From NCBI GenBank assembly GCA_016271365.2, contig CM057456.1, forward strand, positions 662,435,501-662,499,500: DNA of 64,000 bases. Reading direction: 5' to 3'. Made by a program: the position numbers and the translations under genes. The notes under the pieces are model-generated. The model made no database searches. It was given only the letters and a program-made list of their open reading frames with translations, and had not been told where the DNA came from. The first letter of the stretch is position 1, and the number at the start of each line of letters is the position of its first letter. This DNA comes from Neoceratodus forsteri (Eukaryota > Chordata > Ceratodontiformes > Ceratodontidae). Positions 46,926-58,534 of this stretch are shown piece after piece.

Positions 46926-47164
46926 TATGGTGCCGAATGGCCACTTTCGCAGCTTGCGGTCAACCATCCACATGCACTATTTGTTTGGTGCACAACCACA
47001 GTTACCACAAGCAGTGTGACTTTGATGCTGGTATTCTACCCAGTAGAGAATCATGTACATCATTCCCTGGCACACTAGCCATTGATACAAGCTGCTGTTG
47101 CTACAGCATGCACTGAGTTTTGGGAATGGAGCCCTTGAAGTCTTTCAAGTCTGAGCTGTTAGTA

Positions 47165-47292
47165 GCATAGAAACACAGAATTTGATGGCAGATAAGGACT
47201 GTTTAGTTCACCTAGTGTCCGCATTATTTCCTAGGTACTGTATTACTATAGATCCTAATTGATCTTGTGATATAACAATCCCTTTCACAATG

Positions 47293-47346
<54 letters not shown>

Positions 47347-47440
47347 TGCCTTTGCACTAAGGTTCCTCATGCCTATCACATGTATTCTTGAATCCCTCCA
47401 CTGTTTTATCCCCCACCACCTCTGCTGGGCAGGTTCTATG
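47165..47440 (-). mobile_element. CR1 3' end, left part
   Basis: Starts with AGAAACACAGAATTTGATGG, the antisense CR1 end. It contains the (AC)25 microsatellite and CATGTATTCTTGAATCCCTC, the same block as at 6600. Interrupted at about 47440 by a 520 bp insert and resumed at 47958. Confidence 0.75.
47295..47344. repeat. (AC)25 microsatellite
   Basis: Perfect dinucleotide run of 50 bp inside a CR1 3' fragment. Confidence 0.97.
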
Positions 47441-47957
47441 TGATAAAGGTGAGTCTAAAAGACTGCCTATCATACACAGTGAATAAACTAGATCCCATAG
47501 TAAAAAGAGTGATGGATATTGTACCAGCTGTCGCAAATAGTGACAGTCCCTACAATGCTTAGCAAAACCACATAGAAATCATTTTTTCTTATGGGGGGTC
47601 TGTGCCTCTGCACCCCTCTTGTGGGGTGCAAGCCACCCGCAACCCCCAAACTTAAATAATCAACTCTGAGGGGGGTGCAGACCATGGGGCAAGTTATTGG
47701 ATTTTTAAAAGAAAAAAAGGATTCTGCCTATAGCTGGACCTGAACCTGGGTTTGCTTACATTGCAAGCGGTAGTGTACCCCACTACGCTCTGCAAGCATC
47801 TCAGCAGGAATTGGCCACAAAGGACACTCTATCCTGTAATAGTGTGTACAGCTTCTTGCTGTACTCGCTATACAGGATATAGTGACGTATTGCAGCACTC
47901 ACTCTCTTGCAGTGTAGCACTCAATAATCACGCTCTACATGACTGCTACCGCTAGGG
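47441..47957 (-). mobile_element. Insert in CR1: tRNA-like repeat with a hairpin
   Basis: The CR1 text breaks at ~47440 and resumes at ~47958. The reverse complement of 47718-47798 is tRNA-like: GCGTAGTGGGGTACAC (A box-like) and CCAGGTTCAGGTCC (B box). At 47826-47886 there is an inverted repeat with arms around CTATCCTGTAATAGTGTGTAC and GTACTCGCTATACAGGATAT, loop of about 8-9 nt. This could be an old tRNA-derived SINE or a decayed tRNA gene fragment. Confidence 0.45.
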
Positions 47958-48260
47958 TGTATTTCCTCACATCACTCCTGAATCTAATCACTTCCAGTTT
48001 CATCACATGCCCCCTTGTTCTTAAGCAACTTTTGGTGTTGAAAATAATTCCCTCCACCTACTTATTTACTCCAGTGAGGCAATTAAAGTTCTTTGTCATA
48101 TAGTCTCTCTCCCTCCAGTATCCCGGTGTGTACATATTGAAGTCCTTTACTCTTTACTCATAGGGCTTGTGATTCAGGCCCTGCATCATTTGACTTTCCC
48201 TCCTTTAGACTTTCTCAACTCTGTTTATGTCCTTCCACAGATGTGGTCTCTAGAACTGGA
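47958..48260 (-). mobile_element. CR1 3' region, right part
   Basis: CACTTCCAGTTTCATCACAT and GCCCCCTTGTTCTTAAGCAA are the antisense of the CR1 ORF2 end. This copy preserves the sequence into which the Gypsy element inserted in the 6.5-kb CR1. Confidence 0.8.
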
Positions 48261-48534
48261 CACAGTGAGCCCAATTCTCAAATTGTGCTTGGAGCTGCAC
48301 AAGCTGTGGCAATAAAGCAGCCTGCGCTGACAGTCCTGCACCCCATTCTTAGTCAGACATAGTCCCGGTGGATAAGCCCTGTGCCTTGCAGTAACCAGGG
48401 CTTTGCGCCAAATAGACAGCACACAAGCAGTGTGTGTCAGAAGCCACGGGGTGGCTGTGTGCCACTCTAGTCCCTGTTGGGCTAGCAGCCATCTCCCCAA
48501 TCCCCCACTTTGCCAGTGACATCAGTGCATACAA

Positions 48535-49390
48535 TTATCATGCCCCCATTCCAAGTCTGAGTTTGTCACTATTGAATAAATATTATCATGTCTCTTGATA
48601 CCCAATGCCACCATTGTCACTATCAAACTAAAATAAAACTCAACCTGGTGACCTAGAAGACCCCCCACCCCAGCAGGTAGTGTCCACCACTCATCTTGCT
48701 TCAATCCCGGAATGGATATACAATGTATGATTGAAATGCAAAAGGCCACATGTCAGGAGCCCCAAACCGAGTGCCTGAAAGTCTGTATCCCGACACTAGA
48801 TAATTGCCCACTGCTGAGGTTTTTTTCATGCTTTGGGGGCTTTGCCCCCTACAGCCCCAATATAGGTGGCTTGACCTACAATGCCTTTATTTTAGGTAAC
48901 AAAATTCACTGTGGGCAAATCCCAGCTGTCAGTATACCAAGTGTCATGCAGCTGGTTTTGGGCTCTGAACAATTGGTCTTTTTCAACTCATTATTACATA
49001 ATACTCCCCCCTCAATAATACAGGCAGCACAGCTGTCCTCTCACCTCTGTGTCCAGTGCACAGTGAGCTGTCATTATGATAGCTGTAATGTATAGTGTCT
49101 GCACATTACATTCACTACACAGTACAGCAATCCAAATGATAGTTCAGTGAGTGGTGAAGGTGAGGGGAAGGTTGTGTCGGCACCGTCTGTATTATGGAAT
49201 CAGTGGGTAGCTGCGTGGTGCTGACTACCGGCTGGGGCTAGGGGGGCAGGGAGCCAGTAGATCACCAGGTTGAGAGAATCTTCAGTTCTATAGTGACAAT
49301 GGTTGCATTGGGATTGAGGTGCCACGATAATATTTATTCAGTACTGCAAAAGGCAGACTCAGGGAGGGGGGGCATGATATTGTTATGCAC
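48535..49390. repeat. Foldback structure 2 (inverted repeat arms of about 130-160 bp)
   Basis: 48535-48690 contains TTGTCACTATCAAACT and AACCTGGTGACCTAG. Its reverse complement recurs at 49225-49390 (ATCACCAGGTTGAG, TATAGTGACAATGG, GATAATATTTATTCA). The ~535 bp between is not recognised; an open frame at 48712-49095 there matches nothing. This may be a non-autonomous DNA transposon with long TIRs. Confidence 0.7.
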
Positions 49391-49559
49391 TGATGTTACT
49401 GTCACAACTGGTGATCATGGAGGGGCATGCTAATTTCTATGGAGCACCAATAGTTGCTAATTTGGAGATCATAAAGGGGTTATGATAAGATGTAATTGAA
49501 ACTGATAATTGCACAGTCGTGGCTGGTAAGGGTGCACAATGCCACATACTCCGGACTGT

Positions 49560-50440
49560 TCCTCTTGTCACAAATATACACAGATACACAGAAATGTGAT
49601 GGCAGAGAAAGGCCCTACATGCCATCTAGTGTGCCCAACACCCTATCTCCCCCCCTTCTGTTATGCTTCCACCCTCTTAGTTTTCTCATATCACTTCCCG
49701 GTGTCTACCCCTATTGCAGATTTTGGCATCATTCACAAACAGCCAGACTTCTCCTTCCATCTCCTAAGCTATGTTCATCAAAAATATTTAAGAAGATAGG
49801 ACCCAGTACTGATTCCTGATGTATTCTGTCTGTCACCTGCTGTTTCCCAGACTGAACTCTGTTTGCCTATGCCCTCTGTTGCCTATCCTGTAACCAATTT
49901 CTTACACTGTTTTCCATCTTTGTTCCCACTCCTAAGCTTCCCAGCTTGCTTAACAGTGCCCCATGTGGAATGGTACTGAACGTCTTATTGAAATCTAGAT
50001 AGGCTATGCCTACTGCTCTACCCTTGTCCAGATCTCTGGTCACCCAGTCAATCAATCCGATTTGAGTGACATGACCACCCTCCCATGAATCCATGCTGCC
50101 TTATTTCTTGTAAGCAACTGGAGTCAAGGTATTCCTCCATCATTTATTTTAGTAGTTATTCCATTAGGTTCCTTATCATCGAAGTCAGACTGTCCTATAG
50201 TTGTCAGTCTCCTCCCTGCTATGCGTTTTGTGAAATGGAGCTATCTCTGCTGTCCTCTACTAATCCATAACAACATCCATCTCCATTGAGCACTTAAATA
50301 GAAGTCAGAGGTACAACCAGAATCTTCCTGAGCTCATTCAGTATCTTTAGATGCATTCTGTCCGGCCTTCCTCCTATTTGTACTTTCTAATTTTCAATTC
50401 CCTTCATGACTGTGTCCACCGAAAATGGACCCAAGGCAGC
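49560..50440 (-). mobile_element. CR1 LINE fragment with internal deletion
   Basis: Minus-strand reading includes YLDFNKTFSTIPHGALLSKL and LGSLGVGTKMENSVRNWLQD (49867-50094), the RT region with the first catalytic Asp. The 3' end block (ACACAGAAATGTGATGGCAG) at 49580 is joined directly to RT-region sequence at about 49668, so some 700 bp of the C-terminal region is missing. Confidence 0.8.
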
Positions 50441-50461
50441 ACTGATTCACAGTGGTAATGT

Positions 50462-50686
50462 CTTGTCAGATGAATGCAATTGATTTCTTTGACTGGATGA
50501 GCAAAGTAGTTGACCAGGGAGGGGACATGGCATAAGCAGACTTTAGCAAGGCATTTGAGATAGTACTACAGAAAAGATTAATAAACAAATTAGCCAGCCT
50601 GGGACTGTGTCCCAGGGTGGTAGCCTGGGTAAAACATTGGCTGGACAACTGGACACAGAAGGTAATAGTAAATGGAGTCCACTTAG
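50462..50686 (+). mobile_element. CR1-type LINE RT fragment
   Basis: Plus-strand text: NAIDFFDWMSKVVDQGGDMA, DFSKAFEIVLQKRLINKLAS and WVKHWLDNWTQKVIVNGVHL. Opposite in orientation to the CR1 fragments on both sides. Confidence 0.78.
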
Positions 50687-51484
50687 AAACATAGAAACAT
50701 AGAAGTTGATGGGAGATAAGGACTGCAAGGCCCATCCAGTCTGCCCATTACTTTTTCTGCCTTATGAATGTGCCATCAGCCTTTTCTCTGTCAATGGCCT
50801 ATCTAAACAAAAACTAGGTAAATTCATACTCATCTATAGTGCTCCCTTATGCCTGTCCCATGCCTGTGTGAAGCCCTGCACTGTGTTCATATCCACCACT
50901 TCCTGAGATAGGCCATGCCATGCATCCACCACCCTTTCTGGGAAAAAGAACTTCTTCACATTACCCCTAAATTGCCCTCCCTCTGATCTCATGCTGTGTC
51001 CTCTTGTCCTGCTGGTTTTCTTATATTGAAACATGTTAAACTCTTTCACCTTATTAATGCCCTTAAGGTGTTTGAATATTTTGATCATATCACCTCTCTC
51101 CCTCCTTTTCTCTATGGTATACACTTTCATCTCCGTTAATCTGTCCTCATATGTTTTCTGATGCAGCCCCTGCACCATTTTGGTTGCCTTTCTCTTGACT
51201 GCCTCAATTTGGTAAATGTCCTTGTGAAGGTGTGTCCTCCAGTACTGCACACAGTACTCCAGATGGGGCCTAACCAGTGTCTTGTAAAGAGGGATTCTTA
51301 CTTCCCTCTTCTGACTTGTTATACTCCTACTAATACACTCCAACACCCTCCTAGCCTTACCTACTGCTTTAGTGGTCAGCTTGGATGATTTCAGGTCCTG
51401 GGTGATGATGATGCCCGAGTCTCTTTCTTCCCTTGTGACTGTCAGCAACTCACCTCTCAGCCTATAGGTGGCTTCAGAGTTTCT
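50687..51484 (-). mobile_element. CR1 LINE, C-terminal ORF2 and 3' end
   Basis: Minus-strand reading: [60 protein letters not shown] and RVVDAWHGLSQEVV. It ends at TTCTATGTTTCTATG (antisense AAACATAGAAACATAGAAG at 50687), the classic CR1 3' tail. The frame is open for about 210 residues, unusually well kept. Confidence 0.88.
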
Positions 51485-52405
51485 CTTCCCTATGAGACAA
51501 TCTCTGCGGTGATAGAGAAGGCCAATCCAAGAGTTTATGGTTGAGGATAGGGTATTGATGTGGGTGTGGAATGTCAGAGCCGAGTCGAAGGTGATGCCCA
51601 GGTACTTGTAGGACGACACTTGTCCAAGAGGGTGAGCATTACTGGGGAGAATGCAGAGGGGGGCATTTTTGGCCTTATTCTGGTGATGCGAAAAAAGCAC
51701 AGATTTGTTTTCTTGAGGTTAATGACCAGCCGGTGGTCAAGGAACCGCTTTTTGGCTTGGTTGAATGTGTGCTGCAGGGATTCCTGTAGAGATGCGGGGT
51801 CAGGGTGGGAGGCAAGGAGAACCATAACATCAGCATAGAGTACCATATTCCCTGAGCAGGAGTTGAGAAAAAGACAGAACACAATGGGGCCCAGGATGGA
51901 ACCCTGGGGGACCCCCGAGTGAATAGGCAGTGTATTGGACAGAGTGCCATTTACCTTCATGCGCCGTGATCTGGTAGAGAGGTAACTGGTGAACCAAGCC
52001 AGTGGGCCAGGGGAGAAGACAAGTTGGTGAGGGAGTCAAGTAGGAGGGGGTGACAGACAGTGTCAAAGGCATTGGAGAGGCCAATGAACACTGCACCCGC
52101 AACATGACCAGAGTCGAGAGCAGAGTGGAGGTGCTGGGAGAAATCAAGGAGGGTTGTAGTGGTGCTGTGTCTAGGGTGGAATCCATGTTGTTCCGGACAC
52201 AGCATGTCATATTTGGCCAGATACTCGGAGAGCTGAATGGCCACTATTTTTTGTAGTGCTTTGGAGAGAGGGGGAGAATGGAGATGGGCCTGACATTGTT
52301 AGGGGAGGTTCTGTCTCCACTCTTATGGATGGGGTGATTTCTGCAATTTTCCAGACAGGTAAACAGATCCAGGTGGTGAGAAGCAGCACATAGAAGAAAC
52401 ATCTT
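51485..52405 (-). mobile_element. L2/Rex1-like LINE reverse transcriptase fragment
   Basis: Minus-strand reading: PEQHGFHPRHSTTTTLLDFS, VAGAVFIGLSNAFDTVCHPL, HSGVPQGSILGPIVFCLF, MVLYADVMVLLASHPDPASL (YADD is YADV here) and SYKYLGITFDSALTFHTHIN. This is the RT core of an L2/Rex1-group LINE. One frameshift near 51960. Its C-terminal side fuses in frame to the CR1 fragment at 51484. Confidence 0.85.
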
Positions 52406-53429
52406 CAGGTTCATGTAGTTTGTCTTGTGGATAATTTACTAGCAGCCACCAGAACATCAACCAGTTTCTGTTGAACACCAAAGCCATCTATACCTATGTC
52501 TTCAGGAGGCATCCATGCCGAAGTAGAGACTTCAGTTCTGGATGGACCAGGTTTCTCTGTTCTTGTGACTGTACATCCTTGCACAGGGGTAGATGGAGTC
52601 AAGGCTTCATTGCCAGCTTTTGCAGCAGGGGGAGGGGGGACTTGAACTGCCAAGGGCATAGGTGAGCCACATGTAGTACAGTTACAACTCCATATTGAGG
52701 AAGGCATACCAAAACCTTTTTAAAGAAAGGGACAGCATATCTCACCAAAAATCTCTACACCCTGGAGTAAGCAAGCAGAAATGCAGCAGTTTTGAGTGCT
52801 GTGGGGACACATAAAGGTCCAACTCAGGATGAATCCATTTCCCGAATGGGTCATCAGCCACCAAGGTCAGCAGTTGCCACTTGTGTGTCCTGTAGTCTGA
52901 CCTACTTGGCTTTCCAGCCAAGACATTTTGGATGCTTGTAACATGCACGGTTGATAGTTCTAGACCGTATTCATGAGCACAACAGCAACTCTTCTTTCTT
53001 TCTTCCATGATCAGCAGATAGGAAGGAGTCCCACCCCAATTTTTGATGTAATACAACACACTGATATTGTCCATCTGGATTAACAGAAGACCCGAGGACA
53101 ACTTCTTCTGAAACGTCTAGACTCGGTGTAGAATTTACCTCATTCCCATAAATTTGATGTGCAAAGTGCATTCCAATTGAGTCCAAGTGGTCTGTGTCTG
53201 GTGAGGGCCCATGTGGACTCCCAACACCAACGCATCCGGGGTGATGATCTCAACAGATGGGATCGGTAGCAGAATCCCCATGATACGTAAGCAGTAAGAC
53301 ACGACAGGATGTGCATGGAACAGATTTAACTGCACGGCCAGGGGTGTAATAAAGCACGAGGACCCTGGCCAAGTGTCTTTACCCCTGTGTTTTGTTAAAA
53401 TATGTTCCTTACACACCCTTGAGTGTCTT

Positions 53430-54249
53430 ATTGTGCTTATAAAATGGTCTACTTTTAAACAACATTTTTACAGTTATAAAATGAATTTAATATGTGGTGA
53501 ATATTAGCTAATTTTAGATAAAATAGTCCTTCTGCCTACCACAAAATTACATCATCCTGCTGTATTGTCCTTGTTGTCATAAAAAGTTAAAAATTAAAAA
53601 TACTCCGTCCCAACCATATGCTATTAAAAGTTCTTTGCAGGTCATATAGAATTTGTCGTACCCTGTGTTTAAACTATGGGCATTGGGCAAATACAGCACC
53701 ATGAGTTTGTATGGTAGATGTGTCCCAGTGTGTCGCATATAACCTAATTAACATATTGGCATGACAATAGCCTGAGGTTCGACCGTTCCATGTCCTCGGC
53801 TGCATGTTCATCTAGTCCCACACCACATTCCCATCACTTTCCTTTCTGCTTCACAGTTCACTTCAGTGCCAGTGTTCCTGGCCCACCTGGTCTTACCTCA
53901 CCCCCTCTCTATCTCTTCCCCTCCTCTACTTTATGTTACCAGTTGAAGAGTGCAACCTGTCAGACAGTGAAGGAGCGAGTGGGTGACAGAAAGGTAAAAT
54001 GAGCCACTGCTCCTTTTATACTGTACTTTGTTTATTGTGGATTCCGGTGCCGCAATTCGGATATGTGACCAAAGCTGACTGCGGTGATTGTAAAGTGTTG
54101 AGCTTGTTGTGGAGCAGATTTGGTAATAGAGTCTGACCTGCTGATGCCAGTGTAATTAATGAATGCTATCAGCTGAGCGAGTGGGGCACCCCCACTGCAG
54201 GAACTGCAAGACAGAGAGAGAGAAAGAAAGAGAGTAGAAGTCTTATAGT
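53430..54249. other. Unrecognised insert or decayed part within the DIRS element
   Basis: AT-rich in the left half, with a GAGA-rich run near 54210-54235. No DIRS motif is readable here, although flanking sequence on both sides is DIRS. Confidence 0.35.
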
Positions 54250-54442
54250 TTATAAAATGGGTAGGCTATATCCTCTCGTATTTGGCAAAGAAAAGATGGC
54301 TGACAGAGAAAATGCCAATGTTCTACGGGACCAGAATCTTGGCATGTTTACTGCCACCTCTTTTTTTTCCCATGCATGCAACCCATTTTATGCATGGAGA
54401 GCTTGGGCTCTGATTGTCTGGTGTAGCCTACCCATTTTATAA
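54250..54442. mobile_element. MITE with perfect 19 bp terminal inverted repeats
   Basis: TTATAAAATGGGTAGGCTA at 54250-54268 and its exact reverse complement at 54424-54442. Length 193 bp, no coding capacity. An internal CCCATTTTATGCATGG echoes the end. Target duplication is unclear, and the superfamily is not assigned. Confidence 0.75.
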
Positions 54443-55267
54443 TGCATCGTATCCACTAGCTAAGCACTTTGCACAAATGGGATATAACTAGAATTATCTG
54501 TTCAAGATTGTCCATGAGCTGGTCTGGGATCACTGGACTCCTTGCCACTGGAGGATCAACATTTGCAGCCTGGTCAATGGTGCTGTGACATTGGCCCCTA
54601 CCACGAGTCTAGGCAGGCAGAAAAATTTCCTTGCTGAGACATAATGGATGTGATGTACTAACTGCTTGGGCAATCAGGTGGTTGGCCATGTCCAAATGCA
54701 GGAAAACTGCACCTGAGGGCCTGTCAAGGATTGCCCCTATGTACAGCAGTCACTGGCAGTATGATAATAGTGCCTGTGGCATGTTGACCATCACCACAAG
54801 AACTTCGAACAACTGTCTGGCTTGAGGTAATGTTTTCAACAGTTGGTCCCTGGAGTGGGATTTAATAGCCAGTCATTCATGAATATGATGACATGTAAGC
54901 CTTCTCTGCAAAAAGCTGCCATCCCCAGTGCCGAGCATAGTTTAAAGCCAGTGTCTCGTATGTCAAGCCAAAGGGCAAAGGTCAGAATTGGTCATGACCC
55001 TTGGATACAGGATACTGTAGTATTTTATGTTTTCTTGAACTTGATATTGAGGTATGTATTTTTAATACGCAAGCAGCATTTCCAATACCCTGTTAGCAGT
55101 AATGGAAGTGGACCCTGCAAAGTGAGCATTCTGAGCGTCTTGTATTCTGTGAAGTTCAGATCTCTGAGATCGGGAATGAGCCTCAGGTATCCTGTCCACT
55201 TGTGTACAATAAAGCACTGTGAGTAAAATCCTGTGTTCATCGGTTCTAGGGGGACAACTTTTTTCCT

Positions 55268-55482
55268 TTTTAAGTCTTTGGTAACCGGGTAAGGACCACT
55301 AGGCACAAGTGCCTGTTTTCTGTGGTGACCTGGGAGTACTGGGCGGTTAAGTGAGTTGCTCAGAGTCACACAGTATGCAAGTGGAGGTTGTGAGACTCAA
55401 ACTCAGGTCTGGTCTGCTGGATGTACCAAGCTCGTTCACACCTCGTTACTCTAACCTCTAGGCTATACTGCCAGCCCAGCTT
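55268..55482 (-). mobile_element. MIR/CORE-like SINE, reverse orientation
   Basis: The reverse complement reads GGCAGTATAGCCTAGAGGTT (A box), CTGAGTTTGAGTCTCACAAC (B box), CATACTGTGTGACTCTGAGC and AACTCACTTAACCGCCC. It ends CTAGTGGTCCTTACCCGGTT and ACCAAAGACTTAAAA. It is inserted next to the RT part of the DIRS element. Confidence 0.8.
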
Positions 55483-55489
55483 CTATGGG

Positions 55490-57000
55490 CTGTTTCTGTA
55501 GCCAAGTAGCTAAGTCATCCCAGTATAAGGGCAGGTGCCCTGTAGGGTATTTTGACAGCACTCTGGGGATGACATACAGTGTTGACCTTAACTTACACAG
55601 CTTGATCCTTTTCTATGAACTCTGGAAACTATGCAGCAGTAGCCATCTGTTACCATTGCTCTAAATGGTGGAGAGTTAAGTCCCGAACAACCACCCATAT
55701 AGCTAAATGTTATTCTTGGTGTATAATGAGTCAGGATGAGGCAGTGGGGGGGGGTGGCTCTACCACCACTGGGTACTTTTAAGCATGCACTTGGTTTACT
55801 GCAAGGAACTAGTAAGGCCCCTTCTTCTTTGCACAGTCCCTTCTGTCATGTGGTTGGGCACTGCCCCATAACACCACCTGAATCAAATACTCCCCTGCTC
55901 CTACCCCTGGGTTGGTAAGGTACAAGGAGTGCACCAATTTCACAGTCCTGCTTGAGGTTTGGATACGATTTACAATATCCTGTACCTCATGACCAGACAA
56001 CTATTGCCATCTATATGGGGCATCAGTAATTGCTGCATATAAGTTGCATATACTGTCACTCTGACTCATTAGTATAGCAAGAGACAGATGACAGAGGGCA
56101 CTACGGTGGCAGAACCATCAGAAATATCATAGGTTGTGTGGTGCAAATGTTTGCTGAAATCAGCACCAGCAGTCATGTTTCTTATTCAGTTGTGATTTGA
56201 GGTGCCCTCAGGCACTGTATGTGCATTAGGCTTAGCCTGACTCCAGAAGGTGTTCTTACACTTCATCAGGTAAGGTCCAATGATCCAGAGTCATACGTAG
56301 ACTTGCCAAGGACACCCAAACTCCTATATTCTTTGTCCGGAGGAAGGGAGCTCAGGTGTTCAGGCATCCTGTACCTGTCTGCCATCAGTGATTACCACGG
56401 AGTCAGTCTCAGGTTGTGTAAAATAAAAATGCTTGTTCCTCAAAGGGGTATAATTATTATCTGCCTTCATGGGAATCACTGATACATTGTTTTGTCTGTA
56501 CCAAGCTGCACTCTTGGCATCCTCCAAGGCTGGAAGCATAGGAGGCATCATAACTGAAGACTGGCAACTACATGATCTCTAGCAGGTATTTTTTTGTAGT
56601 GTCTTGCTCTTAGGCAGCAAAGTCCATGTCAGCTTGCATCCTCTGCATTACACTGAAAAATGGAGGCTTATCTTACAGTGAAATTGGTGTGTTCAACACA
56701 GAGTTATCACTGCAAGACACTACAGAGCTGTTGCTATGTTCATATTGACTGTCAGCATGGAGTTATTTTTTCTCCTGTTCTTCAATCATACTCATATGCC
56801 TCATCCACTGGGTTGATTGGAATGGGCGACTGAGCCAGCAACATCAGTGGAGGCATAGGACAACTCTGTGGCCAGGGCTAACTTGTGTCATATAAAGATA
56901 AGTTATAGAAGACACAATTAATTGGCTCTCAGGAACTTGGAGACCTGTCAACAGATGCCTTGTCATGTCTGAGAAGGTGAGAACTGGCTGAGCATCAGCT
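55490..57000 (-). pseudogene. Possible DIRS gag region (decayed)
   Basis: Lies 5' of the RT fragment in the element's orientation, where gag would be. Minus-strand text such as HLHHTTYDISDGSATVVPS is weakly like DIRS gag, and 56360-56551 (LPALEDAKSAAWYRQNNVSV) is an open stretch without a clear match. Assignment rests mostly on position. Confidence 0.35.
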
Positions 57001-57212
57001 CTACTTTGCTTAGCAGATGTGACTGCGAGTTAACAGGGGTGGGTGGGTCCCCATCATCAGTTGCAATACTAGTGTGGGTAGGTGTGTCCCTATCATCAGT
57101 TTTGATGTTAGGGCCATAATGTGCCCCATACTGCCTATGCCAAGGCTCAACCTCAGTGTGACTTTTTAAGAGTCATGGAGGCAGTTACGGCATCACTGAA
57201 GTAGATGATAAA

Positions 57213-57346
57213 GGAATAATGCATGACAAGGTGTTTGTGCTGGGATAACGCCACACCTGGGGGGATTGTGCACGAGGCTGCAGGCCGAGTGTGTCCAGTC
57301 TTGGTGTGGCATTATCCCAGCACAACATCCTGGAGTGCATTATTCC
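57213..57346. repeat. Palindromic element, arms about 46 bp
   Basis: GGAATAATGCATGACAAGG and GTGCTGGGATAACGCCACAC (57213-57256) are mirrored by GTGTGGCATTATCCCAGCAC and TGGAGTGCATTATTCC (57304-57346). The loop is about 45 bp and contains GAGGCTGCAGGCCGAG. It resembles fish-type palindromic MITEs. Confidence 0.75.
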
Positions 57347-58534
57347 TATTATACAATGGCTTGCTGTTATATATAAAATAAATAAAATATTTTAAAGAAT
57401 GTCTTTGTTAGTGTGGAAAAATATTTTTGTTTCTTAAGAGGAGATGCAAAAAAAAAAGTGTATAGTGATGGTTAAAAGAGCTGCTGCATTGGTTCACAGT
57501 GCTGAGACTAGACTTGTGGTGTCCTGCTGGGATAATGCCTTGAGTCCAGCCCTAAGCTGACTAATCACAGTCCAAGATTCTTTCTTGCCATCGTATAATG
57601 TTGAATTACATGCCATACCTGTAAAGCACGGGTGTAATTTGGAGGCACTGAGGACAACTTCCCCTTCTCCCACTGCTTGTGACTTTGGAAGATCATGATT
57701 TGGTTGAAGGAGGCATTGATGCAGATTTCACATAGAGCTGCTTCTCTGTTCCATGTTGTTTTGGATTACAAATTGCTTTAAAGCACCCTTTCTGTATTTG
57801 CATACTGTTATACCATGGCCATAGCCCTGTGGAAATGCTGCCATCACTCTACTCTCCTCTTACAGTACCATTCAGCTGTCATTTGAAGTACTACTAGGTT
57901 GCCATTGCTTATATGATTAGTCACGTTTCCCAGTATATCTATATTGAGCTGGTGCCTCCCTTCCCTTCACAGCTTTTATTTCCTTTTTTATAGAATATCC
58001 CGCCAACCCACTTCCTCACCAAATTCCTCATGTGCTACTTGGTTCTGCACCAATGTCACAAAAATGTCATTTGCCTGCTCGAGTGAATGTCTCCGAGTGG
58101 CATTACCCGCTACCACTTTCAGCGTATATTTCTAATTCAGTATGCATTTTAAACATTTTTATGTTGTTTTGCCGGATCGTCATGGATCATGTATAACTCT
58201 ACCTTGCATTTCCATGTGGACACCCACCACTGTTCTCCTGTAACTGCTCAGTGAAGTGCTGTGACCACATTTATACAGTGAGGGTCAAGAAATATGCACC
58301 TGAGTAAATAGTCATGTTGTCAGTGCATATTGATATCCACATTCTGATGTGTACACAGACAGAAAAGCCACCGGATATATATACCGTGTACATGTCAGGA
58401 TAAAATAGCAGTACTGTATGTCACACGTCCGAAGAGCCGAACACCGCAGAACAATGCCAGCCCAAAAAGAAACCTCAGGTACCACAGACGTGCTTTAAAA
58501 ACAATCCATAACAAATTAAAAAAAAGACCCTATT
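57347..58534. other. No gene recognised
   Basis: A GGATAATGCC motif near 57529 echoes the adjacent palindrome. Otherwise there is no readable domain or repeat. Confidence 0.4.

Larger units (their letters stand above)
52406..55265 (-). mobile_element. DIRS-like retroelement, RT, RNase H and start of tyrosine recombinase
   Basis: Minus order: RT fingers NTGFYSQCFIVHKWTGYLRL and LIPDLRDLN (55025-55369); LLYIGAILDRPSGAVFLHLD (about 54640-54760), the DIRS RT/RH junction motif; RNase H LIQMDNISVLYYIKNWGGTP and VHVTSIQNVLAGKPSRSD (52742-53101); then a Pro-rich linker and FGVQQKLVDVLVAASKLSTR (52411-52520), the N-terminal helix of a YR. These elements integrate with a tyrosine recombinase instead of an rve integrase. 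Multiple stops. The stretch 53430-54249 has no recognisable DIRS text. The YR body is cut off at 52405. Confidence 0.75.

Noticed and set aside
47281..47344. CRISPR or other array
   Set aside because: Simple (AC) microsatellite; no CRISPR-like repeat-spacer pattern exists anywhere in this eukaryotic window.
48712..49095. 127-residue open frame with several Cys
   Set aside because: It lies in the loop of foldback structure 2 and matches no family; Cys spacing fits no zinc finger.
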